From positions 1 to 54,914 of the forward strand of contig JAZNJM010000093.1 in assembly GCA_045578045.1 (NCBI GenBank): DNA of 54,914 nt. Reading direction: 5' to 3'. The DNA comes from SIG653 sp045578045 (GTDB lineage: Bacteria > Bacillota > Clostridia > Oscillospirales > CAG-382). The notes beneath the pieces are model-generated. The model did not search any database, was not told where the DNA came from, and saw nothing but the letters and a program-made list of their open reading frames with translations. Each line of letters starts with the position of its first letter. Position 1 is the first letter of the stretch. Positions 1 to 7,805 of this stretch are shown one piece after another. A program made the translations under genes and the position numbers.

Positions 1-21
1 TCAAAATCGAATATTTTGCCT

Positions 22-46
22 TAAAAAAAGAGGTTTTTACACCTCT
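22..46 (-). terminator. Candidate intrinsic terminator, minus strand
   Basis: Read on the minus strand, AGAGGT and ACCTCT (plus 41-46 and 29-34) form a six-base-pair stem around a six-base loop, followed directly by a run of seven T. This is the layout of a Rho-independent terminator. It could end the minus-strand transcript of the Crp/Fnr-type gene at 481-1140, although the repeat array lies between them. Confidence 0.5.
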
Positions 47-66
47 CTTTTCGTTATGCAATTTTT

Positions 67-89
67 ATCCTCTTTTTGAGGATTTTTTT
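67..89 (+). terminator. Candidate intrinsic terminator, plus strand
   Basis: ATCCTC (67-72), a five-T loop and GAGGAT (78-83) form a perfect six-pair hairpin followed by a T tract on the plus strand. It probably ends a gene lying upstream of the window. Together with the minus-strand hairpin just before it, it suggests convergent transcription units meeting here. Confidence 0.55.
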
Positions 90-206
90 GTTTTTTGCAT
101 CATTTTTTCTCCAACAAACTAAAAAGCTGCTGCAAATGCAAATTTTTTTCGCACTTGCAACAGCCCCTTTTGCGTGTATATATATTTAGCTTTTACTTTT
201 TTGGGG

Positions 207-413
207 GGCGAAGTGATATTTTAAGTGTATGTCAATGTGATACATATTAGTTTCTTCTTTTGCTTTTGCTTTTTTTGTGAGGCGAAGTGATATTTTAAGT
301 GTATGTCAATGCATTACATATTAGTTTCTTCTTTTGTTTTTGCTTTTTTGGGGGGGCGAAGTGATATTTTAAGTGTATGTCAATGCAATACATATTAGTT
401 TCTTCTTTTGCTT
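207..413. repeat. Three-copy 74-bp tandem repeat
   Basis: Copies begin at 207, 281 and 355, so the period is exactly 74 bp. The conserved part starts GGCGAAGTGATATTTTAAG, runs through a TATGTCAATG segment and ends TTAGTTTCTTCTTTTG. Only a three-base stretch in the middle (TGA, CAT, CAA just after TCAATG) and the G/T-rich junctions vary. Inside each unit TATGT and ACATA can pair across a nine-base loop. No open reading frame is associated with it. It lies downstream of the Crp/Fnr-type gene. I do not recognise the family. Confidence 0.85.
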
Positions 414-442
414 CTTTTCTTCTTTTCAAAGAAGAAAAGAAG
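411..442. other. Long A/T-rich hairpin at the edge of the repeat array
   Basis: CTTCTTTTCTTC (411-422) and GAAGAAAAGAAG (431-442) are perfect inverted repeats around an eight-base loop that can pair a little further. TTTTATT follows on the plus strand. It touches the end of the third 74-bp repeat, so it may be the border of that element, or a weak plus-strand terminator. Confidence 0.6.
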
Positions 443-480
443 TTTTATTATGAGGAAAATAACCTATGAAACAAAACGAT

Positions 481-1140
481 TTAGGCGAGGTCTCTGAGCG
501 CATCTATGTCTGTTAGCCTAATAGACCCGCGTTTTTGCTCAATCCAGCCCTCATCGGAGAAACGCTTAACCATTCGTGCCACGACTTCGCGCGCGGAGCT
601 TATATATCCAGCAATGGCTTCGTGAGTGAGCTTGATTTCGGAGCTTCCTGTTCGTTCATATTCATCTATAAGAAACCCTGCAAGCCTGCGGTCAAACCCT
701 TTGAATATAATGTTCTGCATAGTCCATACAACAGCCGAAAACCTTTCTGTCGCAAGTTCGTAAACAAAACATTTTGCGTGTAGATTGGTTTCTGAAAGCT
801 TTTTGAATGCTCCAGGGAAAATTGTAAGGAGTGTACAGTCAGTTTGTGCTATCATATGAGTGTCAAAGGTGAGTTTTTCCATTATGCAGGAAGCGGAAAG
901 TACACAACAGTCGTTTGGGTATAGTCTATATAAGGTGATTTCTCGACCAAGTTCAGAAAGCAAACAAACCCTAACCTCTCCTTTTATAATAAGAGAGGGA
1001 CCAAGACAGTCCTCAGAACCGCTGTGAATATACGCTCCTTTTTGATATTCTTTCACGACAAAGCAGTTTTCGAGATATTCTTTTTCAGATACGGTTAAAT
1101 TGTTCCAGAAAGGGAATTTTGACAACATTTCTTTTTGCAT
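481..1140 (-). CDS. Crp/Fnr family transcriptional regulator
   Basis: A 219-residue protein of normal length for the Crp/Fnr family. The N-terminal two thirds are a cyclic-nucleotide-binding-like beta-barrel (for example GAYIHSGSEDCLGPSLIIKG and GREITLYRLYPND), followed by a long helix and a C-terminal winged helix with a clear recognition segment (LTHEAIAGYISSAREVVARM, about residues 171-190). Three cysteines lie close together in the barrel (CCVLSASC), which may suggest redox or metal sensing, but the classical Fnr cysteine cluster is not obvious. The start is supported by an AGAGG ribosome binding site about ten bases upstream. It is transcribed divergently from the ribosomal operon. Effector and targets cannot be told from the sequence. 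Confidence 0.85.
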   Translation of the reverse strand: MQKEMLSKFPFWNNLTVSEKEYLENCFVVKEYQKGAYIHSGSEDCLGPSLIIKGEVRVCLLSELGREITLYRLYPNDCCVLSASCIMEKLTFDTHMIAQTDCTLLTIFPGAFKKLSETNLHAKCFVYELATERFSAVVWTMQNIIFKGFDRRLAGFLIDEYERTGSSEIKLTHEAIAGYISSAREVVARMVKRFSDEGWIEQKRGSIRLTDIDALRDLA

Positions 1141-1352
1141 TTTTGGTTTCCTCTTCTTTACGTTGCAGCTTGAAAAATAAGATATAGCTTTTTATCTGAT
1201 GATTTTCTTTCATATTATTAAATATATATTGTTTGTGTTGGCTAAGATACGAAAGACTGTGTTGAAACTTATATAAAAACAAATTTTATGAATTTATAAA
1301 AAGTATTTTATCGATACGAAATAAAAAAGTTATATCGTTTTCTTATAACGGG

Positions 1353-1381
1353 ATTTTATCACACCTTATTCTCTTTGTCAA
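1353..1381 (-). promoter_or_regulatory. SigA-type promoter for the Crp/Fnr-type gene
   Basis: On the minus strand a perfect TTGACA (plus 1381-1376) is followed after 17 bases by TAAAAT (plus 1358-1353), with TGA directly before the -10 box as in an extended -10. Transcription would start near 1346, giving a leader of about 200 nt before the start codon at 1140. I see no clear structure in that AT-rich leader. Confidence 0.7.
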
Positions 1382-1527
1382 TATCTCCTCTCTTTTTTAC
1401 TGTTGAATGCGATGTTTGGAATGTCAACGCTGAAACCCTCCTGTAGCTTTGGAAAAACACTTATAAATGCCAGAAGCTACGGTCATAAAATGTTTACAAA
1501 TATATCAAAAAAAAACATTGTAACGTA

Positions 1528-1556
1528 TTGACAAATGGGAATGTATATGGTAAAAT
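1528..1556 (+). promoter_or_regulatory. SigA-type promoter of the S10-spc-alpha operon
   Basis: TTGACA (1528-1533), a 17-base spacer and TAAAAT (1551-1556) match the housekeeping consensus almost perfectly. Transcription would start near 1563, about 390 bases before rpsJ. It is the only strong promoter I see for the 15.7-kb operon and faces away from the Crp/Fnr promoter. Confidence 0.75.
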
Positions 1557-1562
1557 GTCAAA

Positions 1563-1810
1563 GCTTGATGTGCGGTGAAGCGGGAGGTTGCTGCTGTTTT
1601 TCTTGCGAATATCAAAGAAAACGATATAAAGCAGGTAATTTCCGTGGAGTATGTCCGTCAAACTTACGCAAGTAGGTGTGCCAAACCTATGCCGAGAGGC
1701 AGCGTGAGGTATAATCGGGCGCGAACCCGATGTTTTCCCGAGGTTGAGGGTGGTAAAATTCTTTTCAGAATTCCATTTGCAGACCGCATTTTTAAAGAGG
1801 GGTTTTGAAA
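1563..1810 (+). promoter_or_regulatory. Structured 5' leader upstream of rpsJ
   Basis: The leader is more G/C-rich than the flanking spacer and has three consecutive hairpins: TAGGT/ACCTA (1673-1677 with 1685-1689), GCC/GGC around GAGA (1691-1700) and ATCGGG/CCCGAT around CGCGAA (1714-1731). It has the look of a ribosomal-protein autoregulatory leader. From memory, an rpsJ-associated leader motif has been described in Clostridia, but I cannot confirm a match. About 145 AT-rich bases without further clear structure separate it from rpsJ. Confidence 0.55.
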
Positions 1811-1955
1811 CGCCCGAATAAGTATAAAAATGCAAATGCAAATAAATCAAAAAAGATTTTTAATTTCCCAATTAATTCTCCCGAAAACGTCTGGAGAGCC
1901 AAAAGCAAAAACAAAAAATAAAACATTATTAAGTTAAAGAAAGGCGACATCAAAC

Positions 1956-2264
1956 ATGGCAAAGAAAACAGTTAGAATCAGACTCAAATCCTACGATCAC
2001 ACTCTTATCGATAAGAGTGCAGAAAAAATTGTTGAAACCGCAAGAAGAAGCGGTGCAACAGTTTCTGGTCCTATTCCACTTCCAACGGATAAGGAAATCA
2101 TAACAATTCTCCGTGCTGTACACAAATATAAAGACTCAAGAGAACAATTTGAGCTTCGTACGCACAAACGTCTTATCGACATTATCAATCCCACAGCAGA
2201 AGCAATTAAGGCACTCACGACTATTGAGCTTCCCGCAGGCGTTGATATCGAAATAAAATTATAA
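1956..2264 (+). CDS. rpsJ: 30S ribosomal protein S10
   Basis: 102 residues, the usual length. The N-terminus KTVRIRLKSYDHTLID and the internal HKRLIDIINPT are hallmark S10 sequence. S10 sits in the 30S head and also acts in antitermination through NusB. It is the first gene of the operon, preceded by AAAGAAAGG and by the structured leader. No tuf or fus gene precedes it, unlike many Firmicutes. Confidence 0.98.
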   Translation: MAKKTVRIRLKSYDHTLIDKSAEKIVETARRSGATVSGPIPLPTDKEIITILRAVHKYKDSREQFELRTHKRLIDIINPTAEAIKALTTIELPAGVDIEIKL

Positions 2265-2329
2265 GCTTTTCATTATAACAGGTTAAGTTGCCCAAAGGCA
2301 ACCAATGACCGCAAGGAGGTAAACAGTTA

Positions 2330-2959
2330 ATGAAAAAAGCAATCATCGCGAAAAAAATCGGCATGACGCAGATTTTTGATTCGAAAGGCAAAGTAACACC
2401 CGTTACAATTGTCAGCGCAGGACCTTGCGTAGTTACCCAGGTCAAAACCCTTGCTAAAGAGGGATACAGTGCAGTTCAGCTCGGCTTTACGGACATTCCT
2501 GAAAGAAAGCTCACAAAGGCTGCAAAAGGACACTTCAATAAGAACGGCGTTGCTTATAAGAAGTATCTCAAAGAATTCCGTCTTGACAATGCAGAAGATA
2601 TGAACATTGGCGATATCATTACAGCCGATACATTCGCTGAAGGCGAAAAGGTCGACGTTACAGGCATCTCCAAAGGACACGGCTTCTCAGGTTTCATCAA
2701 GAGATGGGGCGGACACAGACTCAGAATGACTCACGGTACAGGTCCCGTACACAGACAGGTAGGCTCTATGGGTGCCATCAGTGATCCCGGTAGAGTTATG
2801 AAGAACAAGAAGATGGCAGGACAATACGGTAACGAAAAGGTTACTACCTTGAACTTGGAAATAGTCAAGATAGATGCCGCTAACAACCTTTTGGCGATTA
2901 AGGGAGCAATCCCAGGCGCACGTGGCGGAATCGTGTTCATCCGTAACACAGTTAAATAG
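2330..2959 (+). CDS. rplC: 50S ribosomal protein L3
   Basis: 209 residues. It begins KKAIIAKKIGMTQIFDSKG and contains GTGPVHRQVGSMG in the loop that reaches towards the peptidyl transferase centre. An AAGGAGG site lies about eight bases before the ATG. L3 is an early 23S rRNA assembly protein. Spacing to rplD is 18 bases. Confidence 0.98.
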   Translation: MKKAIIAKKIGMTQIFDSKGKVTPVTIVSAGPCVVTQVKTLAKEGYSAVQLGFTDIPERKLTKAAKGHFNKNGVAYKKYLKEFRLDNAEDMNIGDIITADTFAEGEKVDVTGISKGHGFSGFIKRWGGHRLRMTHGTGPVHRQVGSMGAISDPGRVMKNKKMAGQYGNEKVTTLNLEIVKIDAANNLLAIKGAIPGARGGIVFIRNTVK

Positions 2960-2977
2960 GCGAAAGGAGAATAAGAA

Positions 2978-3604
2978 ATGCCAACAATTAATGTAGTAGA
3001 TATGCAGGGCAAAGCCTGCGGCACTTATGACCTTAGCGAGAAGGTGTTCGGCATCGAACCTAACGAATATGCCGTTCACGCTGTGGTTAAAGCAATACTT
3101 GCAAACAAAAGACAGGGTACACAGTCAACACTTACCAGAACAGAGGTAAGAGGCGGCGGAAGAAAGCCTTGGAGACAAAAGGGAACAGGACGTGCAAGAC
3201 AGGGTTCCACAAGATCACCACAATGGTTCAAAGGCGGCGTAGCTCTCGGACCAAAACCCAGATGCTACAGAATCACCCTTAACAAAAAGCTCAAGAGACT
3301 TGCTTTGTTCAGCGTTCTCTCTGCTAAAGTAAAAGAAAATGAAATGATCGTCGTTGATGCTATCAAAGTTGACGAATATAAGACGAAAACAATGGTTAAT
3401 TTCCTTAAAGCTGTTGGAGCAGAAGGAAAAGCACTTATTGTTACAAAGGCTGCTGATGAAAAGGTTTACCGCTCTGCCGGTAATATTGCAAACGTTGCAA
3501 TCGCTCCTTCCAATGCACTTAACGTTTATGATCTTCTTAAATATGATAAACTTGTTATTGCTAAGGATGCTGTAGCAGCTATCGAGGAGGTTTATGGCAA
3601 ATGA
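2978..3604 (+). CDS. rplD: 50S ribosomal protein L4
   Basis: 208 residues. The stretch TRTEVRGGGRKPWRQKGTGR is the extended loop of L4 that lines the peptide exit tunnel. In Proteobacteria L4 represses the S10 operon through its leader. Whether it does so here is unknown, but it makes L4 a natural candidate ligand for the rpsJ leader. The stop overlaps the rplW start by four bases (ATGA). Confidence 0.98.
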   Translation: MPTINVVDMQGKACGTYDLSEKVFGIEPNEYAVHAVVKAILANKRQGTQSTLTRTEVRGGGRKPWRQKGTGRARQGSTRSPQWFKGGVALGPKPRCYRITLNKKLKRLALFSVLSAKVKENEMIVVDAIKVDEYKTKTMVNFLKAVGAEGKALIVTKAADEKVYRSAGNIANVAIAPSNALNVYDLLKYDKLVIAKDAVAAIEEVYGK

Positions 3605-3894
3605 AAACTGCATACGATATAATTTTAAAGCCTGTAGTTACCGAAGCTTCCATGGATAATATGCAGGAAAAGAAGTATACCTTCAAGGTTGCTAAAAACG
3701 CTAACAAAATCGAAATTAAAAAGGCAGTGGAAGAAATTTTCGGCGTAGAAGTTGAAAAGGTTACCACAATAACAATGCCTAAGAAACCAAAGAGACTTGG
3801 TATGTATTACGGCTACAAGGGTGAATGGAAGAAAGCTATTGTTAAGCTCACAGCCTCATCCAAAACAATCGAATTCTTCGATAGCTTGATGTAA
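3601..3894 (+). CDS. rplW: 50S ribosomal protein L23
   Basis: 97 residues, a normal bacterial length. It contains the L23 core KPVVTEASMDNM and KKAVEEIFGVEVEKV. L23 lies at the tunnel exit and docks trigger factor and SRP. It is translationally coupled to rplD through the ATGA overlap, and an in-frame GAGGAGG within rplD serves as its ribosome binding site. Confidence 0.98.
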   Translation: MKTAYDIILKPVVTEASMDNMQEKKYTFKVAKNANKIEIKKAVEEIFGVEVEKVTTITMPKKPKRLGMYYGYKGEWKKAIVKLTASSKTIEFFDSLM

Positions 3895-3915
3895 TCGAAA
3901 GGAGGATACAAGAAT

Positions 3916-4746
3916 ATGGCAAATAAAGCATATAAACCAACGACACCTTCAAGAAGACATATGACGGTTCCTTCCTTTGAGGAAATCACCAAAAAGTCTC
4001 CTGAGAAAAGTCTTCTTACAGTTTTGAAGAAACATGCCGGTAGAAATAACACCGGTAGAATCACTGTTCGTCATCACGGCGGTGGAAACAAACGTAAATA
4101 CAGAATTATAGATTTCAAGAGAAGTAATACTTCTCCAGTAACAGTATCAGCTATTGAATACGATCCCAACCGTACGGCTTACATTGCTCTCGTTGTTGAC
4201 GAAGCAGGTAAAAAGAGCTATGTTATCGCTCCTCACGGCGTAACAGTTGGCGATGTTCTCTATTCAGGTGCTGAATCTGATATCAAACCCGGTAACGTAC
4301 TTCCTATTTCTGCAATTCCCGTTGGTACGCTTATCCACAACATTGAGCTTTATCCAGGCAAAGGCGGACAGCTTGTTCGTTCTGCTGGTGCTGTTGCTCA
4401 GCTTATGGCTAAAGAAAACGGAAAAGCACAGGTTAGACTTCCTTCCGGTGAAGTTAGATTCGTAAGACTTAACTGCACTGCAACAATAGGTACAGTCGGA
4501 AATCTTGATCATGAAAACGTTAAACTCGGTAAAGCAGGTAAAACTCGTCATTTGGGCATTCGTCCAACAGTACGCGGTTCCGTTATGAACCCCTGCGACC
4601 ACCCTCACGGTGGTGGTGAAGGCCGCTCTCCAATTGGACGTCCAACGCCTGTTACACCTTGGGGCAAGCCTACTCTTGGTTATAAGACAAGAAAGAAGAA
4701 GGCAAGAACTAACAATATGATCGTAAGAAGAAGAAATGACAAGTAA
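3916..4746 (+). CDS. rplB: 50S ribosomal protein L2
   Basis: 276 residues. It has the conserved RHHGGGNKRKYRIIDFKR segment and the C-terminal NPCDHPHGGGEGRSPIGRP, which carries the conserved histidine near the peptidyl transferase centre. AAAGGAGG precedes the ATG. L2 is required for subunit association and peptidyl transfer. Confidence 0.98.
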   Translation: MANKAYKPTTPSRRHMTVPSFEEITKKSPEKSLLTVLKKHAGRNNTGRITVRHHGGGNKRKYRIIDFKRSNTSPVTVSAIEYDPNRTAYIALVVDEAGKKSYVIAPHGVTVGDVLYSGAESDIKPGNVLPISAIPVGTLIHNIELYPGKGGQLVRSAGAVAQLMAKENGKAQVRLPSGEVRFVRLNCTATIGTVGNLDHENVKLGKAGKTRHLGIRPTVRGSVMNPCDHPHGGGEGRSPIGRPTPVTPWGKPTLGYKTRKKKARTNNMIVRRRNDK

Positions 4747-4767
4747 GGGAAATAGGAGGTAACAAAA

Positions 4768-5049
4768 ATGAGCAGAAGCGCAAAAAAAGGTCCATTCGTG
4801 GAAAAAAAGCTGTATGACCGCATTGTTGCCATGAACAGCGCAGGTGAGAAGAAGGTTCTTCAGACCTGGTCCCGTTCATCCACAATTTTCCCCGAATTCA
4901 TTGGCCACACAATCGCTGTTTATAACGGCAAAAAGCATATTCCGGTTTATATCGTAGAAGATATGGTTGGACATAAATTGGGCGAATTTGCCTTGACACG
5001 TACGTTTAAAGGCCACGCAGGCTCAAAAACGTCTAACAACGGTAAATAA
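4768..5049 (+). CDS. rpsS: 30S ribosomal protein S19
   Basis: 93 residues. It starts MSRSAKKGPFVEKKL and contains WSRSSTIFPEFIGHTIAVYN, both diagnostic for S19, which forms a complex with S13 in the 30S head. AGGAGG precedes the start and rplV follows after 14 bases. Confidence 0.98.
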   Translation: MSRSAKKGPFVEKKLYDRIVAMNSAGEKKVLQTWSRSSTIFPEFIGHTIAVYNGKKHIPVYIVEDMVGHKLGEFALTRTFKGHAGSKTSNNGK

Positions 5050-5063
5050 GGGAGGTTGTAATC

Positions 5064-5450
5064 TTGGAAAAGACTAAAGTTGCAAAAGCTTATCTCAGAC
5101 AAGTTCGTATCTCACCCAGAAAAGTTCAAATCGTTCTTGATCTGATAAGAGGAAAAGATGTAGCTATGGCTGCTGCTATCCTCAAGAATACAAACAAAAT
5201 CGCTTGTGAATGTTTAAGCAAGCTCCTCGCATCTGCAAAAGCAAATGCAGAGAACAATCATGAAATGGATGTTGAAAAACTTTACGTTGCAGAATGTTTC
5301 GTAACTCCCGGTATGCTTAAAGGTATGAAAAGAATTATGCCAAGAGCTCAGGGAAGAGCTTATAGAATCATCAAGCGTACTTCTCACATCACCATAGTAC
5401 TCAAGGAAAGAGAAGTGAAGGAGGTAAACAAGAATGGGACAGAAGGTTAA
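5064..5450 (+). CDS. rplV: 50S ribosomal protein L22
   Basis: 128 residues from a TTG start placed seven bases after GGAGG. No in-frame ATG fits the family N-terminus better. It contains RISPRKVQIVLDLIRGK and the tunnel-loop sequence MPRAQGRAYRIIKRTSHI, the site of macrolide resistance changes in other species. The last 17 bases overlap rpsC, so the two genes are translationally coupled. Confidence 0.97.
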   Translation: MEKTKVAKAYLRQVRISPRKVQIVLDLIRGKDVAMAAAILKNTNKIACECLSKLLASAKANAENNHEMDVEKLYVAECFVTPGMLKGMKRIMPRAQGRAYRIIKRTSHITIVLKEREVKEVNKNGTEG

Positions 5451-6099
5451 TCCTCACGGCTTAAGAGTCGGCGTTATTAAAGATTGGGATTCCCGCTGGT
5501 TCGTTGGCGACAAAGAATTCGGCGACACTCTCGTTGCTGACTTCAAACTCAGAAAATTTATTAAAGATAAAGTTAAAACCGCAGGCGTTTCTAAGATTGA
5601 AATTGAACGCTACAACGGTGGACTTAAAGTTATCATCTACTGTGCAAAACCTGGTATCGTTATCGGTCCTAAGGGTTCTGCTATCGAAGAACTCAAAAAA
5701 CAGATCGAAGCATTTGCAGGTGTTCCCACAAGAGTTAACGTTGCTGAAGTTAAAGCAGTTGATATGAACTCCCAGCTCGTTGCAGAAAACATTGCAACAC
5801 AGCTTGAAAAACGTATTTCTTTCCGCCGTGCTATGAAACAATCCATCGGCAGAACAATGAAATCCGGTGCAAAGGGTATTAAAATCAAATGTTCCGGACG
5901 TTTGGGCGGCGCTGAAATAGCAAGAAGCGAACAGTATCACGAAGGTACAATTCCTCTTCAGACTTTGAGAGCTGATATTGATTACGGTTTTGCAGAAGCA
6001 AATACAACATATGGTAAAATCGGTATTAAAGTTTGGATTTACAAGGGTGAGGTTCTCCCCGAAGTAAAACGTACCTCTAAAACAGAAGGAGGTAAATAA
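5434..6099 (+). CDS. rpsC: 30S ribosomal protein S3
   Basis: 221 residues. It starts MGQKVNPHGLRVGVIKDWDS. The KH domain with its GPKG loop follows at about residues 80-100, and then the S3 C-terminal domain (GRLGGAEIARSEQYHEGTIP). S3 is at the mRNA entry site. Its ribosome binding site, GAAGGAGG, lies inside rplV. Confidence 0.98.
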   Translation: MGQKVNPHGLRVGVIKDWDSRWFVGDKEFGDTLVADFKLRKFIKDKVKTAGVSKIEIERYNGGLKVIIYCAKPGIVIGPKGSAIEELKKQIEAFAGVPTRVNVAEVKAVDMNSQLVAENIATQLEKRISFRRAMKQSIGRTMKSGAKGIKIKCSGRLGGAEIARSEQYHEGTIPLQTLRADIDYGFAEANTTYGKIGIKVWIYKGEVLPEVKRTSKTEGGK

Positions 6100-6101
6100 T
6101 C

Positions 6102-6515
6102 ATGTTAATGCCAAAAAGAGTTAAATACAGACGTGTTCAAAGAGGCCGTCTTACCGGTAAAGCAATGAGAGGCAACAAAATCAGCAATGGTCAATTTGGT
6201 CTCGTTGCAATGGAACCAGCTTGGATAACAAGCAACCAGATCGAAGCAGCCCGTGTTGCTATGACAAGATACGTTAAAAGAGGCGGTAAAGTCTGGATCA
6301 AAATTTTCCCTGATAAGCCTATAACAGAAAAACCTGCTGAAACCCGTATGGGTTCCGGTAAAGGTAGCCCTGAATACTGGGTTGCAGTTGTTAAACCCGG
6401 CAGAGTTCTCTTCGAAATGGAAGGAATCTCTGAGGAACAGGCAAGGGAAGCTATGCGTCTCGCATCCCATAAACTTCCTATTAAATGTAAGTTTATGGTT
6501 AAGGACGCTGAGTAA
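6102..6515 (+). CDS. rplP: 50S ribosomal protein L16
   Basis: 137 residues. It starts MLMPKRVKYRRVQRGRLTGK and contains GSGKGSPEYWVAVVKPG, the loop that contacts the A-site tRNA acceptor arm. It begins two bases after the rpsC stop, with AGGAGG inside the end of rpsC. Confidence 0.98.
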   Translation: MLMPKRVKYRRVQRGRLTGKAMRGNKISNGQFGLVAMEPAWITSNQIEAARVAMTRYVKRGGKVWIKIFPDKPITEKPAETRMGSGKGSPEYWVAVVKPGRVLFEMEGISEEQAREAMRLASHKLPIKCKFMVKDAE

Positions 6516-6532
6516 TTAGGAGGCACGAATCA

Positions 6533-6739
6533 ATGAAAATATCAGAAATCAGAGAAATGTCTTCAACTCAGCTCGATAAAGAGTTGATGGACCAGAAGAA
6601 AGCACTCTTCAACCTTCGTTTCCAACATTCCATTAACCAGTTGGACAATCCCACAAAGTTGGTGGAAACTAAGAAAACAATTGCTCGTATCCTCACCGTT
6701 CTTCGTGAACGTCAGAATGAGACAAGCGATGCTGAGTAA
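6533..6739 (+). CDS. rpmC: 50S ribosomal protein L29
   Basis: 68 residues, almost all helical (ISEIREMSSTQLDKELMDQK at the start), as expected for L29 next to L23 at the tunnel exit. The order rplP-rpmC-rpsQ is universal. TTAGGAGG precedes the ATG. Confidence 0.97.
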   Translation: MKISEIREMSSTQLDKELMDQKKALFNLRFQHSINQLDNPTKLVETKKTIARILTVLRERQNETSDAE

Positions 6740-6761
6740 CTTACGAAAGGAGTAACGGAGA

Positions 6762-7016
6762 ATGGAAAGAGCTCTCAGAAAAACAAGAGTAGGTACTGTA
6801 GTAAGCACCAAAATGGATAAAACTATCGTTGTTGCTATGACTGACTACGTTAAGCATGGACTTTACAACAAGTTTATCAAACGTACTGTTAAATACAAAG
6901 CTCATGACGAAATGAATGAGTGTGGTGTTGGCGACAAAGTAGAAATTATGGAAACAAGACCCCTTTCTAAAGAAAAGAGATGGCGCCTTGTTAGAATTAT
7001 AGAAAAGGCTAAATAA
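6762..7016 (+). CDS. rpsQ: 30S ribosomal protein S17
   Basis: 84 residues with the OB-fold signature VSTKMDKTIVVAMTDYVKH and the C-terminal ETRPLSKEKRWRLVRIIEKA. S17 is a primary 16S rRNA binder. Spacing and ribosome binding site (AAAGGAG) are typical for the operon. Confidence 0.97.
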   Translation: MERALRKTRVGTVVSTKMDKTIVVAMTDYVKHGLYNKFIKRTVKYKAHDEMNECGVGDKVEIMETRPLSKEKRWRLVRIIEKAK

Positions 7017-7045
7017 GCCGCAAGTAATTTAGGAGGTACATTTAT

Positions 7046-7414
7046 ATGATTCAGCAACAATCATTTCTGAAGGTTGCCGATAATACCGGCGCAAAAGAGC
7101 TTATGTGCATCCGTGTACTCGGCGGCACAGGCAGAAGATATGCTGGCGTTGGCGATGTTATCGTTGCAACCGTCAAAAAGGCTGCTCCAGGCGGCGATGT
7201 TAAAAAAGGCGAAGTTGTTAAGGCTGTTGTTGTTAGAACCGTTAAGAGCATCAGACGTGATGACGGTTCATACGTTAAGTTTGATGAGAACGCAGCAGTT
7301 ATTATTAAAGAAGATAAAAACCCCAGAGGAACCCGTATATTTGGGCCTGTGGCAAGGGAGCTCCGCGACAGAGATTATATGAAAATTCTCTCTTTGGCTC
7401 CCGAAGTTGTATGA
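7046..7414 (+). CDS. rplN: 50S ribosomal protein L14
   Basis: 122 residues. It starts MIQQQSFLKVADNTGAKEL and ends with GTRIFGPVARELRDRDYMKI, highly conserved in L14, which forms part of the intersubunit bridge with 16S rRNA. AGGAGG lies nine bases before the start. Confidence 0.98.
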   Translation: MIQQQSFLKVADNTGAKELMCIRVLGGTGRRYAGVGDVIVATVKKAAPGGDVKKGEVVKAVVVRTVKSIRRDDGSYVKFDENAAVIIKEDKNPRGTRIFGPVARELRDRDYMKILSLAPEVV

Positions 7415-7431
7415 TTGGGGAGGCGTAAAAA

Positions 7432-7791
7432 ATGTTTGGAAAGAAAACAAAAGCTGCAAACACACAGAAGATGCACGTTAAAGCCGGAGATCAGGTTATC
7501 GTAGTTTCCGGTAAGTATGCAAACGGCGACAAGCCCGTTATTGGAAAAGTTATTGAAGTTTCCAAAAAAGAAGGCAAAATCATCGTTGAAGGCGTACACA
7601 TCATCACAAAACACGTTAAACCTCGCAGACAGGGCGAAACAGGCGGCATCGTTAAAACTGAAGGCGCAATTTATGCTTCCAAAGTTATGCTTTACTGCCC
7701 CAAATGTGATAAAGGCGTTAGAGTTCGTCACGTTAACAAAGAAACAGGCGCAAAAGGCCGTTTCTGCGCTAAGTGCGGCGAAAGCCTTTAA
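7432..7791 (+). CDS. rplX: 50S ribosomal protein L24, zinc-ribbon type
   Basis: 119 residues. A KOW motif (AGDQVIVVSGKYANGDKP) lies near the N-terminus. The C-terminal part has two CxxC pairs (CPKCDKG and CAKCGESL), which probably bind zinc. L24 is an assembly initiator of the 50S subunit. The zinc-type tail is common in anaerobic Firmicutes. Confidence 0.96.
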   Translation: MFGKKTKAANTQKMHVKAGDQVIVVSGKYANGDKPVIGKVIEVSKKEGKIIVEGVHIITKHVKPRRQGETGGIVKTEGAIYASKVMLYCPKCDKGVRVRHVNKETGAKGRFCAKCGESL

Positions 7792-7805
7792 TTAGGAGGT
7801 TCATT

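Noticed and set aside
207..442. CRISPR array
   Set aside because: The units are adjacent 74-bp copies with no unique spacers of constant length, and no cas genes are present.
535..783. An 82-codon plus-strand frame inside the Crp/Fnr-type gene
   Set aside because: It lies antisense to a well-supported regulator gene and has no ribosome binding site or recognisable product.
1494..1850. Small open frames on both strands in the rpsJ leader
   Set aside because: No ribosome binding sites precede them, and the region has consecutive hairpins and a promoter typical of an untranslated leader.
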